Of a stretch of 64,000 nucleotides of DNA, positions 8,670 through 18,331 are shown piece after piece. Under the pieces are notes generated by a model. That model made no database searches and was not told the DNA's origin. It worked only from the letters and a program-made list of their open reading frames with translations. The position numbers and the translations under genes were made by a program. The DNA lies in assembly GCF_047730175.1 (NCBI RefSeq), contig NZ_CP159833.1:930001-994000 (forward strand), in the 5' to 3' direction. Within the stretch, counting starts at the first letter, position 1; every line of letters begins with the position of its first letter. The DNA comes from Marifrigoribacter sp047730175 (GTDB taxonomy: Bacteria; Bacteroidota; Bacteroidia; Flavobacteriales; Flavobacteriaceae).

Positions 8670-9284
8670 ATGAAAGATTCAATATTACAGAAAGCAGTTG
8701 ATATGTTTTTAAGCTATGGCTTTAAAAGCGTAACTATGGATGATATAGCCAACGAAATGGGAGTCTCAAAAAAAACGCTTTACAAGTATTTTTCTAACAA
8801 AGAGAGATTAGTTGATGAGACTACATTGGTAGTTCAAGAAAAAATAGATAGCATTATTAAGGAAATTATGAGTGCAGGATATAATGCTATTGAAGAAAAT
8901 TTTGTTATAAAAAATGTTTTTAAAGAAATGTTTAAAAAGGCAAAAACTTCCCCAATGTATCAATTAAAAAAGTATTATCCAGATACCTATAATAAATTAA
9001 TGGAGGTTGAATTATGTACGTTCAGCGAATGCATTACATCTAACCTAGAAAAAGGAATTAAAGAAAAAGTATATCGTAAAGATATTGACAAGGATATGGT
9101 TATGAGATTTTATTTTATCCTAGTCTTTGGGGCACATGAAAGCGATCTTTTTAGTAGTAATATGTCTGATATGCTACAAATTGAATTAAAAATACTAGAA
9201 TATCATACAAGAGCAATTGCTACTTTAAATGGCATTTCAGTTCTTGAAAAACAACTAACACAAATTAATCAAACAGCATCTTAA
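8670..9284 (+). CDS. TetR/AcrR-family transcriptional regulator
   Basis: Regulator of 204 aa. The N-terminal helix-turn-helix (about residues 8-50: ILQKAVDMFLSYGFKSVTMDDIANEMGVSKKTLYKYFSNKE) is a textbook TetR DNA-binding domain. The C-terminal part is a helical ligand/dimerisation domain. I chose the ATG at 8670, not the in-frame ATG at 8619, because the extra residues have no place in the family and the promoter -7 element lies at 8654-8661. It is the first gene of a four-gene efflux operon, and its stop directly abuts the tolC-like start at 9285. A 10-bp inverted repeat overlapping its promoter suggests it represses itself and the pump and is released by a pump substrate. Confidence 0.93.
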   Translation: MKDSILQKAVDMFLSYGFKSVTMDDIANEMGVSKKTLYKYFSNKERLVDETTLVVQEKIDSIIKEIMSAGYNAIEENFVIKNVFKEMFKKAKTSPMYQLKKYYPDTYNKLMEVELCTFSECITSNLEKGIKEKVYRKDIDKDMVMRFYFILVFGAHESDLFSSNMSDMLQIELKILEYHTRAIATLNGISVLEKQLTQINQTAS

Positions 9285-10631
9285 ATGATAAGAATAATTT
9301 TATATACAAGTTTTCTTTTATTGTCAAGCTTAAGTTTAGCACAAGAAGATAAAAAAGAATATAGCTTTACATTGGAAGAAGCAATCACTTATGCATTAGA
9401 CAGTAATTATACTGCTATTAATGCAAGACGTGATGTTGCAAAAGCGATAAAAAAGAAGTGGGAAACAACCGCTTCAGGACTGCCACAAATTAGTGCTGAA
9501 ATCAAATACCAAAATAATTTAAAACAGCCTATTACACTACTTCCTGGAGAAATTACAGGCGGGTTACCAGGAACTTTCGTGCCAGTTACTTTTGGAACAA
9601 AACAAAATGGATCAGCTACCGCTACTTTAAATCAATTAATTTTTGATGGCAGCTATTTAGTCGGCCTTCAAGCTGCTAAAGTATTTTTAGATTTTTCAAA
9701 AAATTCTGAAGAAAAAACCAATCTTGAAGTTAGAAAAGGTGTCATTAATGCCTATGGAAGTGTGTTATTATCTGAAGAATTGATTTCTATCTTCAAAAAA
9801 AACAAAACTACTTTAGAAAAAAATCTTTATGAAACACGTAAAATTTATGAAAATGGATTTACTGAAGAAGAAAGCGTTGAGCAATTAGAAATTACGTTAC
9901 TTGATATTGAATCACAATTAAGCAATGCAAAACGCACAAAAACGATAGCCAATCAAATGTTTAATCTAGCGTTAGGAATTGATGTTTCCGAAAATGTAAC
10001 ATTAAAAGATGATTTAGCATCATTGGCTTATAAAAACACCACGCTAAGTTTTTTAAAAGCTTCTTTAAATTTTGAAAATAATATTGATTATAAAATAGCT
10101 TCAAATTTAACGCAACAAAGAAGTTTAGAATTAAAACTTGAAAAAAGTAAAGCACTCCCTACCCTATCTGCATTTGTAAATTATGGCACGAGTGCAAACA
10201 GTGAAAGTTTTACCTTTTTTGATTCTGAACAAATTTGGTATCAATCCTCTCTTTTAGGATTATCAATGAATATACCTATTTTTAGTAGTGGTATGAGAGG
10301 AGCTAAAACTCAACAAGCACGAATTGCTTTAGAACAAGCAGAAACAGATTTTAAGTACACGCAACAAAATATTTTATTAGAATTAAACTCAGCAAAAAGC
10401 AACTATCAGTTTGCTATTGAAAATTATGAAAATGCTAAAAAAAACCTATCTCTTTCAGAACGGATAGAGGGCAAAAATCAAGTAAAGTTTAAAGAAGGTC
10501 TTTCTACTAGTTTTGATTTACGTCAGGCACAAACACAATTATATTCCGCTCAGCAACAATATTTTCAATCAATGCTAGAGGTAATTACATCAAAAGCAAA
10601 CTTAGAAACTATATTAAACAGTCCTAAATAA
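9285..10631 (+). CDS. TolC-family outer-membrane efflux protein
   Basis: Outer-membrane channel of an RND-type exporter, 448 aa. A signal peptide (IILYTSFLLLSSLSLAQ) is followed by the TolC repeat pattern: FTLEEAITYALDSNYTAINARRDV at the start, long amphipathic helices rich in Ala/Gln/Asn, and a second half beginning near YKIASNLTQQRSLELKLEKSKALPTLSAFVNYG. The C-terminal helices contain the usual EGLSTSFDLRQAQTQLYSAQQQY. The gene starts at the base after the tetR stop, so the two are tightly coupled. It would form the outer-membrane duct for the adaptor and permease encoded next. Confidence 0.94.
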   Translation: MIRIILYTSFLLLSSLSLAQEDKKEYSFTLEEAITYALDSNYTAINARRDVAKAIKKKWETTASGLPQISAEIKYQNNLKQPITLLPGEITGGLPGTFVPVTFGTKQNGSATATLNQLIFDGSYLVGLQAAKVFLDFSKNSEEKTNLEVRKGVINAYGSVLLSEELISIFKKNKTTLEKNLYETRKIYENGFTEEESVEQLEITLLDIESQLSNAKRTKTIANQMFNLALGIDVSENVTLKDDLASLAYKNTTLSFLKASLNFENNIDYKIASNLTQQRSLELKLEKSKALPTLSAFVNYGTSANSESFTFFDSEQIWYQSSLLGLSMNIPIFSSGMRGAKTQQARIALEQAETDFKYTQQNILLELNSAKSNYQFAIENYENAKKNLSLSERIEGKNQVKFKEGLSTSFDLRQAQTQLYSAQQQYFQSMLEVITSKANLETILNSPK

Positions 10632-10670
10632 ATACAGGCATCCTAATCACGAAAATAAATTATTCAACAA

Positions 10671-11837
10671 ATGAAAAATATATACGTCCTTATTGTAACT
10701 ACTCTTTTATTAACTTCATGTGGAGGAGATAAAAAATCGGTTGAAAGTATCATTGAAAAAGAAAATTTAGTAGACATTCGAACTAAAAAAAATGAAATCT
10801 CAAATCAAATTCAAGAGCTTTCAAATCAAGTAAAACAATTAGATGTTGCAATTGCTAAATTAGATACCGTCAAAAAAATACCATTAATTACAACATTTAC
10901 TGCTAAGCAGAGTGTGTTTAATCACTTTTTAGAATTACAAGGTAATGTGCAAACAAAAAAGAATATTCTTATATATCCAGAAATGTCTGGAATATTAACC
11001 AAAGTGTTTGTTAAAGAGGGTCAAAAAGTTTCAAAAGGACAATTACTTGCAAGAATCGATGACGGTGGATTAAGACAGCAAGTTGCACAAATGCAAATAC
11101 AAGCAGACTTAGCAAAAACTACATTTGAACGTCAAGAACGTTTATGGAATCAAAAAATTGGTTCTGAAATAGAATTTTTACAAGCAAAATCTACCTATGA
11201 AGCTCAATTAAAAGCAGTAAGCCAAATGCAAAGTCAATTAGCTAAAACAGGAATAAGAGCTCCTTTTTCAGGTATTATTGATGATATAATTACGGAGCAA
11301 GGTACTGTTGTTGCTCCTGGTCAATCTCAATTAATACGAATTGTAAACTTAAGCGATATGTATATAGAAACAGATGTGCCAGAAAGCTATTTATCATACA
11401 TTACAGTTGACAAAAAAGTACAAGTAGAGTTTTCTGTCTTAGGGAAAACTATGGATGGGAAAATTCGCCAAACAGGGAATTTCATTAATCCCGCAAATAG
11501 AACTTTTAAAGTAGAAATTGCAGTTCCAAATAAAGATCGAAGTATAAAACCTAACCTTACTGCTAAGCTTAAAGTTAATGATTACACTAACGAAAAAGCA
11601 CTTTTAATACCACAAAGTATTATTTCAGAAAACGCCAATGGAGAGCAATATATTTATGTTGTTAAAAACAAAAGCGCATCAAATGAGGGTGTTGCTGAAC
11701 GTATTATTATTGAAACTGGAAAAACCCAAGGTGATGTTATTGAAGTTTTAAAAGGCCTTGAAAATGGTGCGGAAATTATTCAAGAAGGCGCTAGAAGTGT
11801 TAAAGACGGGCAAATTGTAAAAGTGTTAGATATATAA
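10671..11837 (+). CDS. RND efflux periplasmic adaptor (HlyD/AcrA family) lipoprotein
   Basis: Membrane-fusion protein of 388 aa that bridges the inner-membrane permease and the outer-membrane channel. The N-terminus is a lipoprotein signal (LLLTSCGG, lipid-modified Cys at about residue 17). A coiled-coil stretch follows (KKNEISNQIQELSNQVKQLDVAIAKL), then the biotinyl-lipoyl-like domain (YPEMSGILTKVFVKEGQKVSKGQLLARID...IRAPFSGIIDDIITEQGTVVAPGQ), the beta-barrel domain and a membrane-proximal domain. It begins 39 bp after the tolC-like gene and ends 10 bp before the permease gene. It is the third gene of the operon. Confidence 0.94.
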   Translation: MKNIYVLIVTTLLLTSCGGDKKSVESIIEKENLVDIRTKKNEISNQIQELSNQVKQLDVAIAKLDTVKKIPLITTFTAKQSVFNHFLELQGNVQTKKNILIYPEMSGILTKVFVKEGQKVSKGQLLARIDDGGLRQQVAQMQIQADLAKTTFERQERLWNQKIGSEIEFLQAKSTYEAQLKAVSQMQSQLAKTGIRAPFSGIIDDIITEQGTVVAPGQSQLIRIVNLSDMYIETDVPESYLSYITVDKKVQVEFSVLGKTMDGKIRQTGNFINPANRTFKVEIAVPNKDRSIKPNLTAKLKVNDYTNEKALLIPQSIISENANGEQYIYVVKNKSASNEGVAERIIIETGKTQGDVIEVLKGLENGAEIIQEGARSVKDGQIVKVLDI

Positions 11838-11847
11838 ACCAACCACT

Positions 11848-14800
11848 ATGACTAATAATAAAAACAAAAAGAAAGTAGAAAAGGAGTTTGGTTTATCGTC
11901 TTGGGCAATAAACAACAAAACCACTATGTATGTGGTAATGGCTCTTATGTTCTTCTTAGGAATTTCTGCTTTTTTCGAAATGCCAAGAGAAAATTTTCCT
12001 GAAATTAAAGAAACTAAAATTTATATAAGTTCTGTATTTCCAGGTAACACAGCTGAAGACATTGAAAAATTAATAACTGATCCTTTAGAAGACAAATTAA
12101 AGACGGTTAATAATATGACCAAAATCACCTCAACTTCACAAGAAGATTACTCCATGGTAATTGTTGAGTTTGACGAAGTTGTCACCATAGCAGAAGCCAA
12201 ACAATTGGTGAAAGATGAAATAGACTCTGAAACTTCAAGCGAAGACTGGCCAACATTTAATGGTGCCAAAATAGAACCTAATGTTTTTGCATTAAGTATG
12301 AGTGAGGAAATACCAATTCTTAACATTAATATTTCTGGTGATTATACAGTAGAAAAATTAAAAGAGTTTGGTGAACATCTTCAAGATGAAATTGAAAACC
12401 TGAATGAAATCAAGAAAGTAGAAATTCGTGGTGTTCAAGACAAAGAGGTAGAAATAGCGGTAGACATCTATAAAATGATGGCTGCACAAGTGAGTTTTAG
12501 CGATGTGATTAATGCAATAAGTGGCGGTAACGTAACAATGTCTGCTGGTAACCTTATTTCAAGTGGTCAAAGACGTACCATTAGAATTTTAGGTGAAATT
12601 GAAAATCCTTCAGAATTAGAAAATTTTGTTGTAAAATCTGAAAACAACAATCCTATCTATTTAAAGGATGTTGCAGAAGTATTTTTTAAATCTAAAGACA
12701 AAACCACGTATGCTAGAGAATATGGCCACCGTGTTATTATGCTTGATGTAAAAAAACGTGCAGGCAAAAATATGGTAGCAGCAGCAACTAAAATTTATGA
12801 CATTGTTAACAAAGCTAAAGAAGATGTTTTTCCTACAGATCTAACAGTAACAGTTGCTAACGATCAGTCTACTAAAACAATTGGACAGGTAGATGATTTA
12901 GTTAATAACATCATTTTTGGAGTTATTTTAGTAGTAACCGTATTAATGTTCTTTTTAGGGTTTAAAAATGCCGTTTTTGTTGGTTTTGCAATACCAATGT
13001 CCATGTTTATGTCTTTAATGATTTTAAATATGCTTGGCTATACACTTAATACTATGATTCTTTTCGGTCTTATTATGGGGCTTGGAATGCTAGTAGATAA
13101 TGGTATTGTAGTCGTAGAAAATGTCTATAGGATGATGGACAAGGAAGGCATGAGTCCAATACAAGCTGCCAAGAAAGGAATAAGTGAAATTGCATTTCCA
13201 ATTATTATTTCTACCGCAACTACAGTAGCCGCATTTATTCCGCTTGGTTTATGGCCTGGCGTTATGGGAGAATTTATGAAGTTACTACCTATAACTCTAG
13301 CAACCGTTTTAGGCTCATCATTATTTGTAGCTATCTTTTTTAATTCGGTTTTAGTTTCAGATTTCATGAGTATTGAAGATAAAAATATGCCACTTAAAAA
13401 GATTATTAAAAACTCTATAATAATAGCAGCAATTGGTATTCTTATTTTCATTTTTGGAGGCGAATATAGAGCACTAGGAACCTTAATGGTATTTACAGCT
13501 ATTATGCTTTGGGTATACAGACTGTTTTTACGTAAATGGGCAAATAGTTTTCAAAACAAAGTATTGCCAAGGTTAGAAAATTGGTATGAAGGTGTTTTAC
13601 GTGGTGCATTATCTGGCAAAACGCCCTATTGGTTAGTTGCAGGTACGTTTACTTTATTAATTGTCTCATTTATGGCTTTCGGATCATCTGTTAGTTCACA
13701 AAGAACAAAAATAGAATTCTTCCCAGATAATAAACCAAATCAAATTATTGTCTATCTAGAATATCCTCAAGGGACAGATATTGAAAAAACGAATGCAATT
13801 ACTAAGGAAATTGAAACAAAAGTATTTACTGTTTTAAATGATTCTCAATATATGGACGGTGATCACAATTTTCTAGTAGAAAGCGTTGTATCCCAAGTAG
13901 GTGAAGGTGCTGGAAACCCACAAACTGATGGTGGATCTGCTGCAGAAATGCCGCACAAAGGAAAAATCACAGCATCCATGCGTGAGTATAAATATAGAAA
14001 AGGAGAAGATAGTGAGCAACTTCGTCAAAAAGTTCAAGAAGCATTAGTTGGCATTTATCCAGGTGTTTTAATTTCGGTTGAAAAAGATGCTGCTGGACCA
14101 CCAGCTGGACCACCAATTAACATTGAAATTGAAGGGAATGATTATAGCGAGTTAATTGCTGTTGCCGAAAAAATGAGAGACTTTATAAACGGTAAAAATA
14201 TTCCAGGAATCGATGAATTAAAGATTGATGTTAACAAAGATAAACCAGGAATGCAGGTTCTAGTTGACAGAGAAAAAGCTGGTGAATTAGGTGTTAACGC
14301 CTCTCAAGTTGGACAACAATTACGTAATTCTATTTTTGGAGCAAAAGCTGGTATTTATAAAGAAGACGGCGAAGATTACGATATATATGTTCGTTTTAAT
14401 AAAGAAAATAGATATAATACTAGTGCTATATTTAATCAAAAAGTTACATTTAGAGATATGGCTTCTGGCCAAATCAAAGAGATTCCGGTATCTACGATAG
14501 CAAGTCAATCTAACAATTCTGGTTTTAGTGCTATTAAGCATAAAGACACTAAACGTGTTGTAACCGTTTATTCAGCATTATCTCCTGGATTTACTGATGC
14601 CGGAGCAATTGTCGCTCTAGTGCAAAACGAAATGAAATCTTATGAAGGTTTGCCAAAAGATATTAAAATAGATTACACAGGACAAATTGAAGAACAAAAT
14701 AAGCAAATGGCCTTTTTAATGGGAGCACTGTTTACTGGTTTAGGTTTAATTTTCTTCATTTTAATTTTCCAGTTTAACTCCATTTCAAAACCAACAATCA

Positions 14801-15339
14801 TTATGATTGCGATTCTTTTAAGTCTAATAGGTGTGTTCGGTGGTTTAGTGATATCAGGAAATCCATTTGTTATTATGATGACGATGATGGGAATTATTTC
14901 ATTAGCAGGAATTGTAGTAAATAATGGTGTGGTACTCTTAGATTATGCACAATTACTTATTGATAGAAAGAAGCACGATTTAGGATTAGAAGATAAGGCC
15001 TATTTAGAAACCAACGACTTATATGAAAGTATTGTTACTGCGGGTAAAGCACGTTTACGCCCTGTATTATTAACAGCAATAACAACCATTTTAGGACTAA
15101 TACCTTTAGCTATTGGTTTTAATATCAACTTTTTTACTTTGTTTAAAGATTTTGATCCTAATATATATATGGGAGGAGATAATGTTATTTTTTGGGGCCC
15201 TTTAGCTTGGACCGTTATTTATGGTCTACTTATAGCAACATTTCTAACTCTAATCGTTGTGCCAATTTTGTTCTTTTTAATCACAAAGTTTAAAATGTGG
15301 TTGCGTTCAAAAAGAACTACAGAGGCTGTATCTGCATAA
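11848..15339 (+). CDS. efflux RND transporter permease subunit
   Basis: Proton-driven inner-membrane pump of 1163 aa, longer than the usual 1020-1050. It has the standard RND plan: TM1 near residues 25-45, a large periplasmic porter domain, TM2-6 (LVNNIIFGVILVVTVLMFFLG; GLIMGLGMLVDNGIVVVENVYRMM with the conserved Asp), a second porter domain, and TM8-12 (GIISLAGIVVNNGVVLLDYAQ). Extra length comes from additional hydrophobic segments around residues 500-560 and a loop before the last TM (FKDFDPNIYMGGDNVIFWGP). It belongs to the hydrophobe/amphiphile or MdtC-like branch common in Bacteroidota rather than being a clear metal pump. It is the last gene of the operon and is followed by a terminator. 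The substrate is unknown. Confidence 0.94.
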   Translation: MTNNKNKKKVEKEFGLSSWAINNKTTMYVVMALMFFLGISAFFEMPRENFPEIKETKIYISSVFPGNTAEDIEKLITDPLEDKLKTVNNMTKITSTSQEDYSMVIVEFDEVVTIAEAKQLVKDEIDSETSSEDWPTFNGAKIEPNVFALSMSEEIPILNINISGDYTVEKLKEFGEHLQDEIENLNEIKKVEIRGVQDKEVEIAVDIYKMMAAQVSFSDVINAISGGNVTMSAGNLISSGQRRTIRILGEIENPSELENFVVKSENNNPIYLKDVAEVFFKSKDKTTYAREYGHRVIMLDVKKRAGKNMVAAATKIYDIVNKAKEDVFPTDLTVTVANDQSTKTIGQVDDLVNNIIFGVILVVTVLMFFLGFKNAVFVGFAIPMSMFMSLMILNMLGYTLNTMILFGLIMGLGMLVDNGIVVVENVYRMMDKEGMSPIQAAKKGISEIAFPIIISTATTVAAFIPLGLWPGVMGEFMKLLPITLATVLGSSLFVAIFFNSVLVSDFMSIEDKNMPLKKIIKNSIIIAAIGILIFIFGGEYRALGTLMVFTAIMLWVYRLFLRKWANSFQNKVLPRLENWYEGVLRGALSGKTPYWLVAGTFTLLIVSFMAFGSSVSSQRTKIEFFPDNKPNQIIVYLEYPQGTDIEKTNAITKEIETKVFTVLNDSQYMDGDHNFLVESVVSQVGEGAGNPQTDGGSAAEMPHKGKITASMREYKYRKGEDSEQLRQKVQEALVGIYPGVLISVEKDAAGPPAGPPINIEIEGNDYSELIAVAEKMRDFINGKNIPGIDELKIDVNKDKPGMQVLVDREKAGELGVNASQVGQQLRNSIFGAKAGIYKEDGEDYDIYVRFNKENRYNTSAIFNQKVTFRDMASGQIKEIPVSTIASQSNNSGFSAIKHKDTKRVVTVYSALSPGFTDAGAIVALVQNEMKSYEGLPKDIKIDYTGQIEEQNKQMAFLMGALFTGLGLIFFILIFQFNSISKPTIIMIAILLSLIGVFGGLVISGNPFVIMMTMMGIISLAGIVVNNGVVLLDYAQLLIDRKKHDLGLEDKAYLETNDLYESIVTAGKARLRPVLLTAITTILGLIPLAIGFNINFFTLFKDFDPNIYMGGDNVIFWGPLAWTVIYGLLIATFLTLIVVPILFFLITKFKMWLRSKRTTEAVSA

Positions 15340-15350
15340 AATTTTAAAAC

Positions 15351-15383
15351 AAAAAACCCTCAACAATGTTGAGGGTTTTTTTT
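15351..15383 (+). terminator. intrinsic terminator after the RND operon
   Basis: CCCTCAA-CAATG-TTGAGGG stem with flanking A and T runs (AAAAAA...TTTTTTTT), 11 bp after the permease stop. It can also act on the minus strand for the convergent TonB receptor gene. Confidence 0.85.
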
Positions 15384-15401
15384 ATTAATTAAAAGGATTG
15401 T

Positions 15402-18128
15402 TTAAAACTTAAACGTTAAACCTCCATTTATTATCATACCATTAAATCCAAACTGATTTACTTCCCAAGGATATTTAAAACGTCCTCCTAAGTCAGTTAC
15501 AAAATCTCCTTGTGTTTCAATTTCATCTGGATAAACATCAAGTAAATTATTTGCTGAAGCAAATAGTGAGAAGTTTTCGCTAAGATTGAATCTTACAATT
15601 AAATCTGTAATAATTTTACCAGCAAAAGTTTGATCATAATCTGCATCATCAACTGGTAATAAAGCACCACCAGGTCCTAATGGAGCACCATTCAAACCGT
15701 TGTTAGAGTGCATCCAAGTAACTTCACCGAAATAAGTATTATTCAATGTGAAATTAAATTTACCAATATCATAGTCAAGACCTAATAAAACTTTTGTTTT
15801 TGGTCTTGATGATACAATTCTAGATTGTTCTTTTCTATTAAAAATATCATACCCATTTTCACCTAAAATACCTGGAGCTTCTAACTGAAGTCCATCTGTA
15901 TTTGGATCACTATCATTATTAGTAATTTCTGTTTCATTAAAATTTGCAGCTAAAGTAGCTCCAAAAGTACCTGAACCTAAATCAATATTAGATAAGGATG
16001 CAACTAAATCAACTCCACTCGTTCTTGTATCTACTGCATTCACAAAGAACTTTAAACTAGTGATCGAATTTGCATCTAAAATCTCTTCTACAGGATTTCC
16101 AGGAGCACCAGGAGCGCCATCGATATATCCAATTTCACCCGTAAATAGCACACGATTTTCAACTTCTACCCTGTAATAGTCTACTGATAGTTTTAATTTT
16201 GGAGTTACTTTATACGTAATTCCTGCTGCAATATTTGTTGATTCTTCAGCTGTTAACTGAGGTACACCTAAACCTTCTCTAATTACTGGATCTACATTAT
16301 TAAATGTTCCTTGATTAGAAATAGTACCACCAGAAACTAACGTCTGAATATTACTTAAATAGATTTGATGTAATGAAGGAGCTCTAAATCCAGTACTATA
16401 AGAAGCACGAATTGCACCTTGATTATCACCTAAGATATAACGACCATTCACTTTCCAAGAGGTATTATCTCCAAAATCACTAAAGTCTTCATAACGTACG
16501 GCACCACCTAACAATAATTTTTCAGTTGCTTCAACTTCTAAATCAAGATACACACCATAGTTATTTCTATCAGCTCTTATTGCATTAGCGGGTTGTAATC
16601 CTGGAAAAGATTGTACTCCATCAGCAAAATAAGATGCTGATTCACCGGCAAAAGAATTAAATCTCTCATCTTTATATTCAGCTCCAAAAGCGACACTAAC
16701 GATTCCAAAAGATCTAGAAAAATCTAAATTTGCAATTGCATTACTAAAGGAATAAGCACCTACGTCGAAAGATGTTGGGCTACTAGCACCTAAAGCTGGG
16801 TTAAGACTATTATTCACTTCATAATTTACAGCATTTCTACCATAAGTACCACTTAGGTCAGCATTAAATCCTAACATCTCAAATTCAACACCAACTACAT
16901 TGTTATTATCTGTAACTTTTGTTTCGAACGTTGGTTGAAACCCTTGGTATTCTGTTCCTTCATCATGTAATAAAAAATGAGGATCTGGCACCCAATAAGG
17001 AGTTCTATATAAGGCAAAACTTGTACCTTCTCTATAAGTAATACCTCCAAAAGAATACAATTTTCCTTTTCCATTTTTAAATGGAAGTCCTAAGTTGTAA
17101 AACACATCCCCTTTAAAAAGCTCAGGTTGACCAACAGTCATTCCTAAATCTGGATTTTCACTTAACCATTGAGACCAATCTGGGTTATCTGCTGCAACAC
17201 CAAATAGAACATCTTCACCAGGAGTTCCTGCTCTATTGGTTTCTTCTTGCTTATAGTAACCAAAAGTCATATTAAGAAAACCTCCGTTATCTCCAACTTT
17301 TAAACCTGTATTAATGTCTGCTGAAAGATTAAATCCATCACCTTCAGAAGTTACTCCTGAAGAAAAATTAACCGTTGTCGTTCCAACATCTTCTCTTAAA
17401 ACCATATTTATTACACCTGCAATTGCATCAGATCCATATTGAGCAGAAGCTCCATCACGCAATACCTCAACTCTTTTTAAAGCTGCTGCGGGTATACTTT
17501 TTAAATCTACACCAACTTCTCCTTTTCCTGGAGTATCATTGATATAGACTAAAGCACTTTGATTTTTACGTTTTCCGTTCACTAAAACTAATGTTCTACT
17601 AGGTCCCAATCCTCTTAAATCTGCAGGATCAAAATGCGCAGTTGCATCAGAAACTGTTTGGTTTGTAGAGTTAAAAGAAGGCACCTTATAGGTTAACATC
17701 TTATCTACAGTTGGTTGTCCTGTGCTTTTTAAATCAGCCACAGAAATATTATCAACCGGCACTAGTGAAGTTAAAACCGTTCTAGGTTTTGCTCTATTTC
17801 CAACAATAACTACTTCATCCAACGAAACTCCATCACTTAATGATATTGTCCCTGCATTGTTTGATGTTACTTCAACTTCTTGCTCAGTTGAGCCTACAGA
17901 AGAGATAACTAACGTTACCGGAAGACTTGGCACTTCTAATTTAAAGTTTCCGTCGAAATCTGTTGAAGCCCCATTGGTTGTTCCTTTAACAACAACACTA
18001 GCTCCGGGCAAAGGAGCATTTGTACTTGATTCAGTTATTGTACCTGTTATCGACTCTTGTGCAAAAATAACAAGAGGAAAAAACAGCAATACCAACAAGA
18101 TTTTTTTTGAAAGTAAATTTTGTTTCAT
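15402..18128 (-). CDS. TonB-dependent receptor (carboxypeptidase-regulatory-like N-domain)
   Basis: Outer-membrane active-transport receptor of 908 aa. I start it at the ATG at 18126-18128 (MKQNLLSKKILLVLLFFPLVIFAQE), a good signal peptide; an upstream ATG at 18185 would add 19 residues before it. After the signal come a CarboxypepD_reg-like beta-sandwich (ITGTITESSTNAPLPGASVVVKGTTNGASTDFDGNFKLEV), a TonB-box-like DEVVIVGNR, a plug with DGASAQYGSDAIAGVIN, and a 22-strand-type barrel ending in an aromatic residue (GLTFKF). No SusD-like partner lies beside it, so it is not a typical glycan-uptake pair. The substrate is unknown. It is transcribed away from aspS. Confidence 0.93.
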   Translation of the reverse strand: MKQNLLSKKILLVLLFFPLVIFAQESITGTITESSTNAPLPGASVVVKGTTNGASTDFDGNFKLEVPSLPVTLVISSVGSTEQEVEVTSNNAGTISLSDGVSLDEVVIVGNRAKPRTVLTSLVPVDNISVADLKSTGQPTVDKMLTYKVPSFNSTNQTVSDATAHFDPADLRGLGPSRTLVLVNGKRKNQSALVYINDTPGKGEVGVDLKSIPAAALKRVEVLRDGASAQYGSDAIAGVINMVLREDVGTTTVNFSSGVTSEGDGFNLSADINTGLKVGDNGGFLNMTFGYYKQEETNRAGTPGEDVLFGVAADNPDWSQWLSENPDLGMTVGQPELFKGDVFYNLGLPFKNGKGKLYSFGGITYREGTSFALYRTPYWVPDPHFLLHDEGTEYQGFQPTFETKVTDNNNVVGVEFEMLGFNADLSGTYGRNAVNYEVNNSLNPALGASSPTSFDVGAYSFSNAIANLDFSRSFGIVSVAFGAEYKDERFNSFAGESASYFADGVQSFPGLQPANAIRADRNNYGVYLDLEVEATEKLLLGGAVRYEDFSDFGDNTSWKVNGRYILGDNQGAIRASYSTGFRAPSLHQIYLSNIQTLVSGGTISNQGTFNNVDPVIREGLGVPQLTAEESTNIAAGITYKVTPKLKLSVDYYRVEVENRVLFTGEIGYIDGAPGAPGNPVEEILDANSITSLKFFVNAVDTRTSGVDLVASLSNIDLGSGTFGATLAANFNETEITNNDSDPNTDGLQLEAPGILGENGYDIFNRKEQSRIVSSRPKTKVLLGLDYDIGKFNFTLNNTYFGEVTWMHSNNGLNGAPLGPGGALLPVDDADYDQTFAGKIITDLIVRFNLSENFSLFASANNLLDVYPDEIETQGDFVTDLGGRFKYPWEVNQFGFNGMIINGGLTFKF

Positions 18129-18304
18129 ATTATAAATAGATTGATTAATAATATCAAAACTGCAACAAAATAATGATATTATCAATTTTTTTATATTAAA
18201 AATGATATATAGCTCTCATATAGTTAACAAATCATCAATAAAACTGATCCTTTTTACGCTTTAAATATTATAATTAGAACGTTATTTTTTACCTCGATAC
18301 TTAG

Positions 18305-18312
18305 TACATTTG
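18305..18312 (+). promoter_or_regulatory. -7 element for aspS
   Basis: TACATTTG, a perfect TAnnTTTG element, lies 19 bp before the aspS ATG. A weak -33 (TTA at 18282-18284) is 20 bp upstream. Confidence 0.6.
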
Positions 18313-18331
18313 CACCTCAAAATATTTTAAA

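Noticed and set aside
13125..13451. Minus-strand ORF of 108 aa with membrane-like sequence inside the RND permease gene
   Set aside because: The hydrophobic look comes from the antisense of membrane helices; the permease frame is unambiguous.
17722..18135. Plus-strand ORF of 137 aa opposite the TonB receptor N-terminus
   Set aside because: Antisense of the signal peptide, regulatory-like domain and plug; Ser/Thr/Val-rich with no recognisable domain.
18240..18331. Pho-type box before aspS or the neighbouring TonB receptor
   Set aside because: GTTAAC and other TTAAC fragments occur, but no pair of TAACATT units at 11-bp spacing is present.
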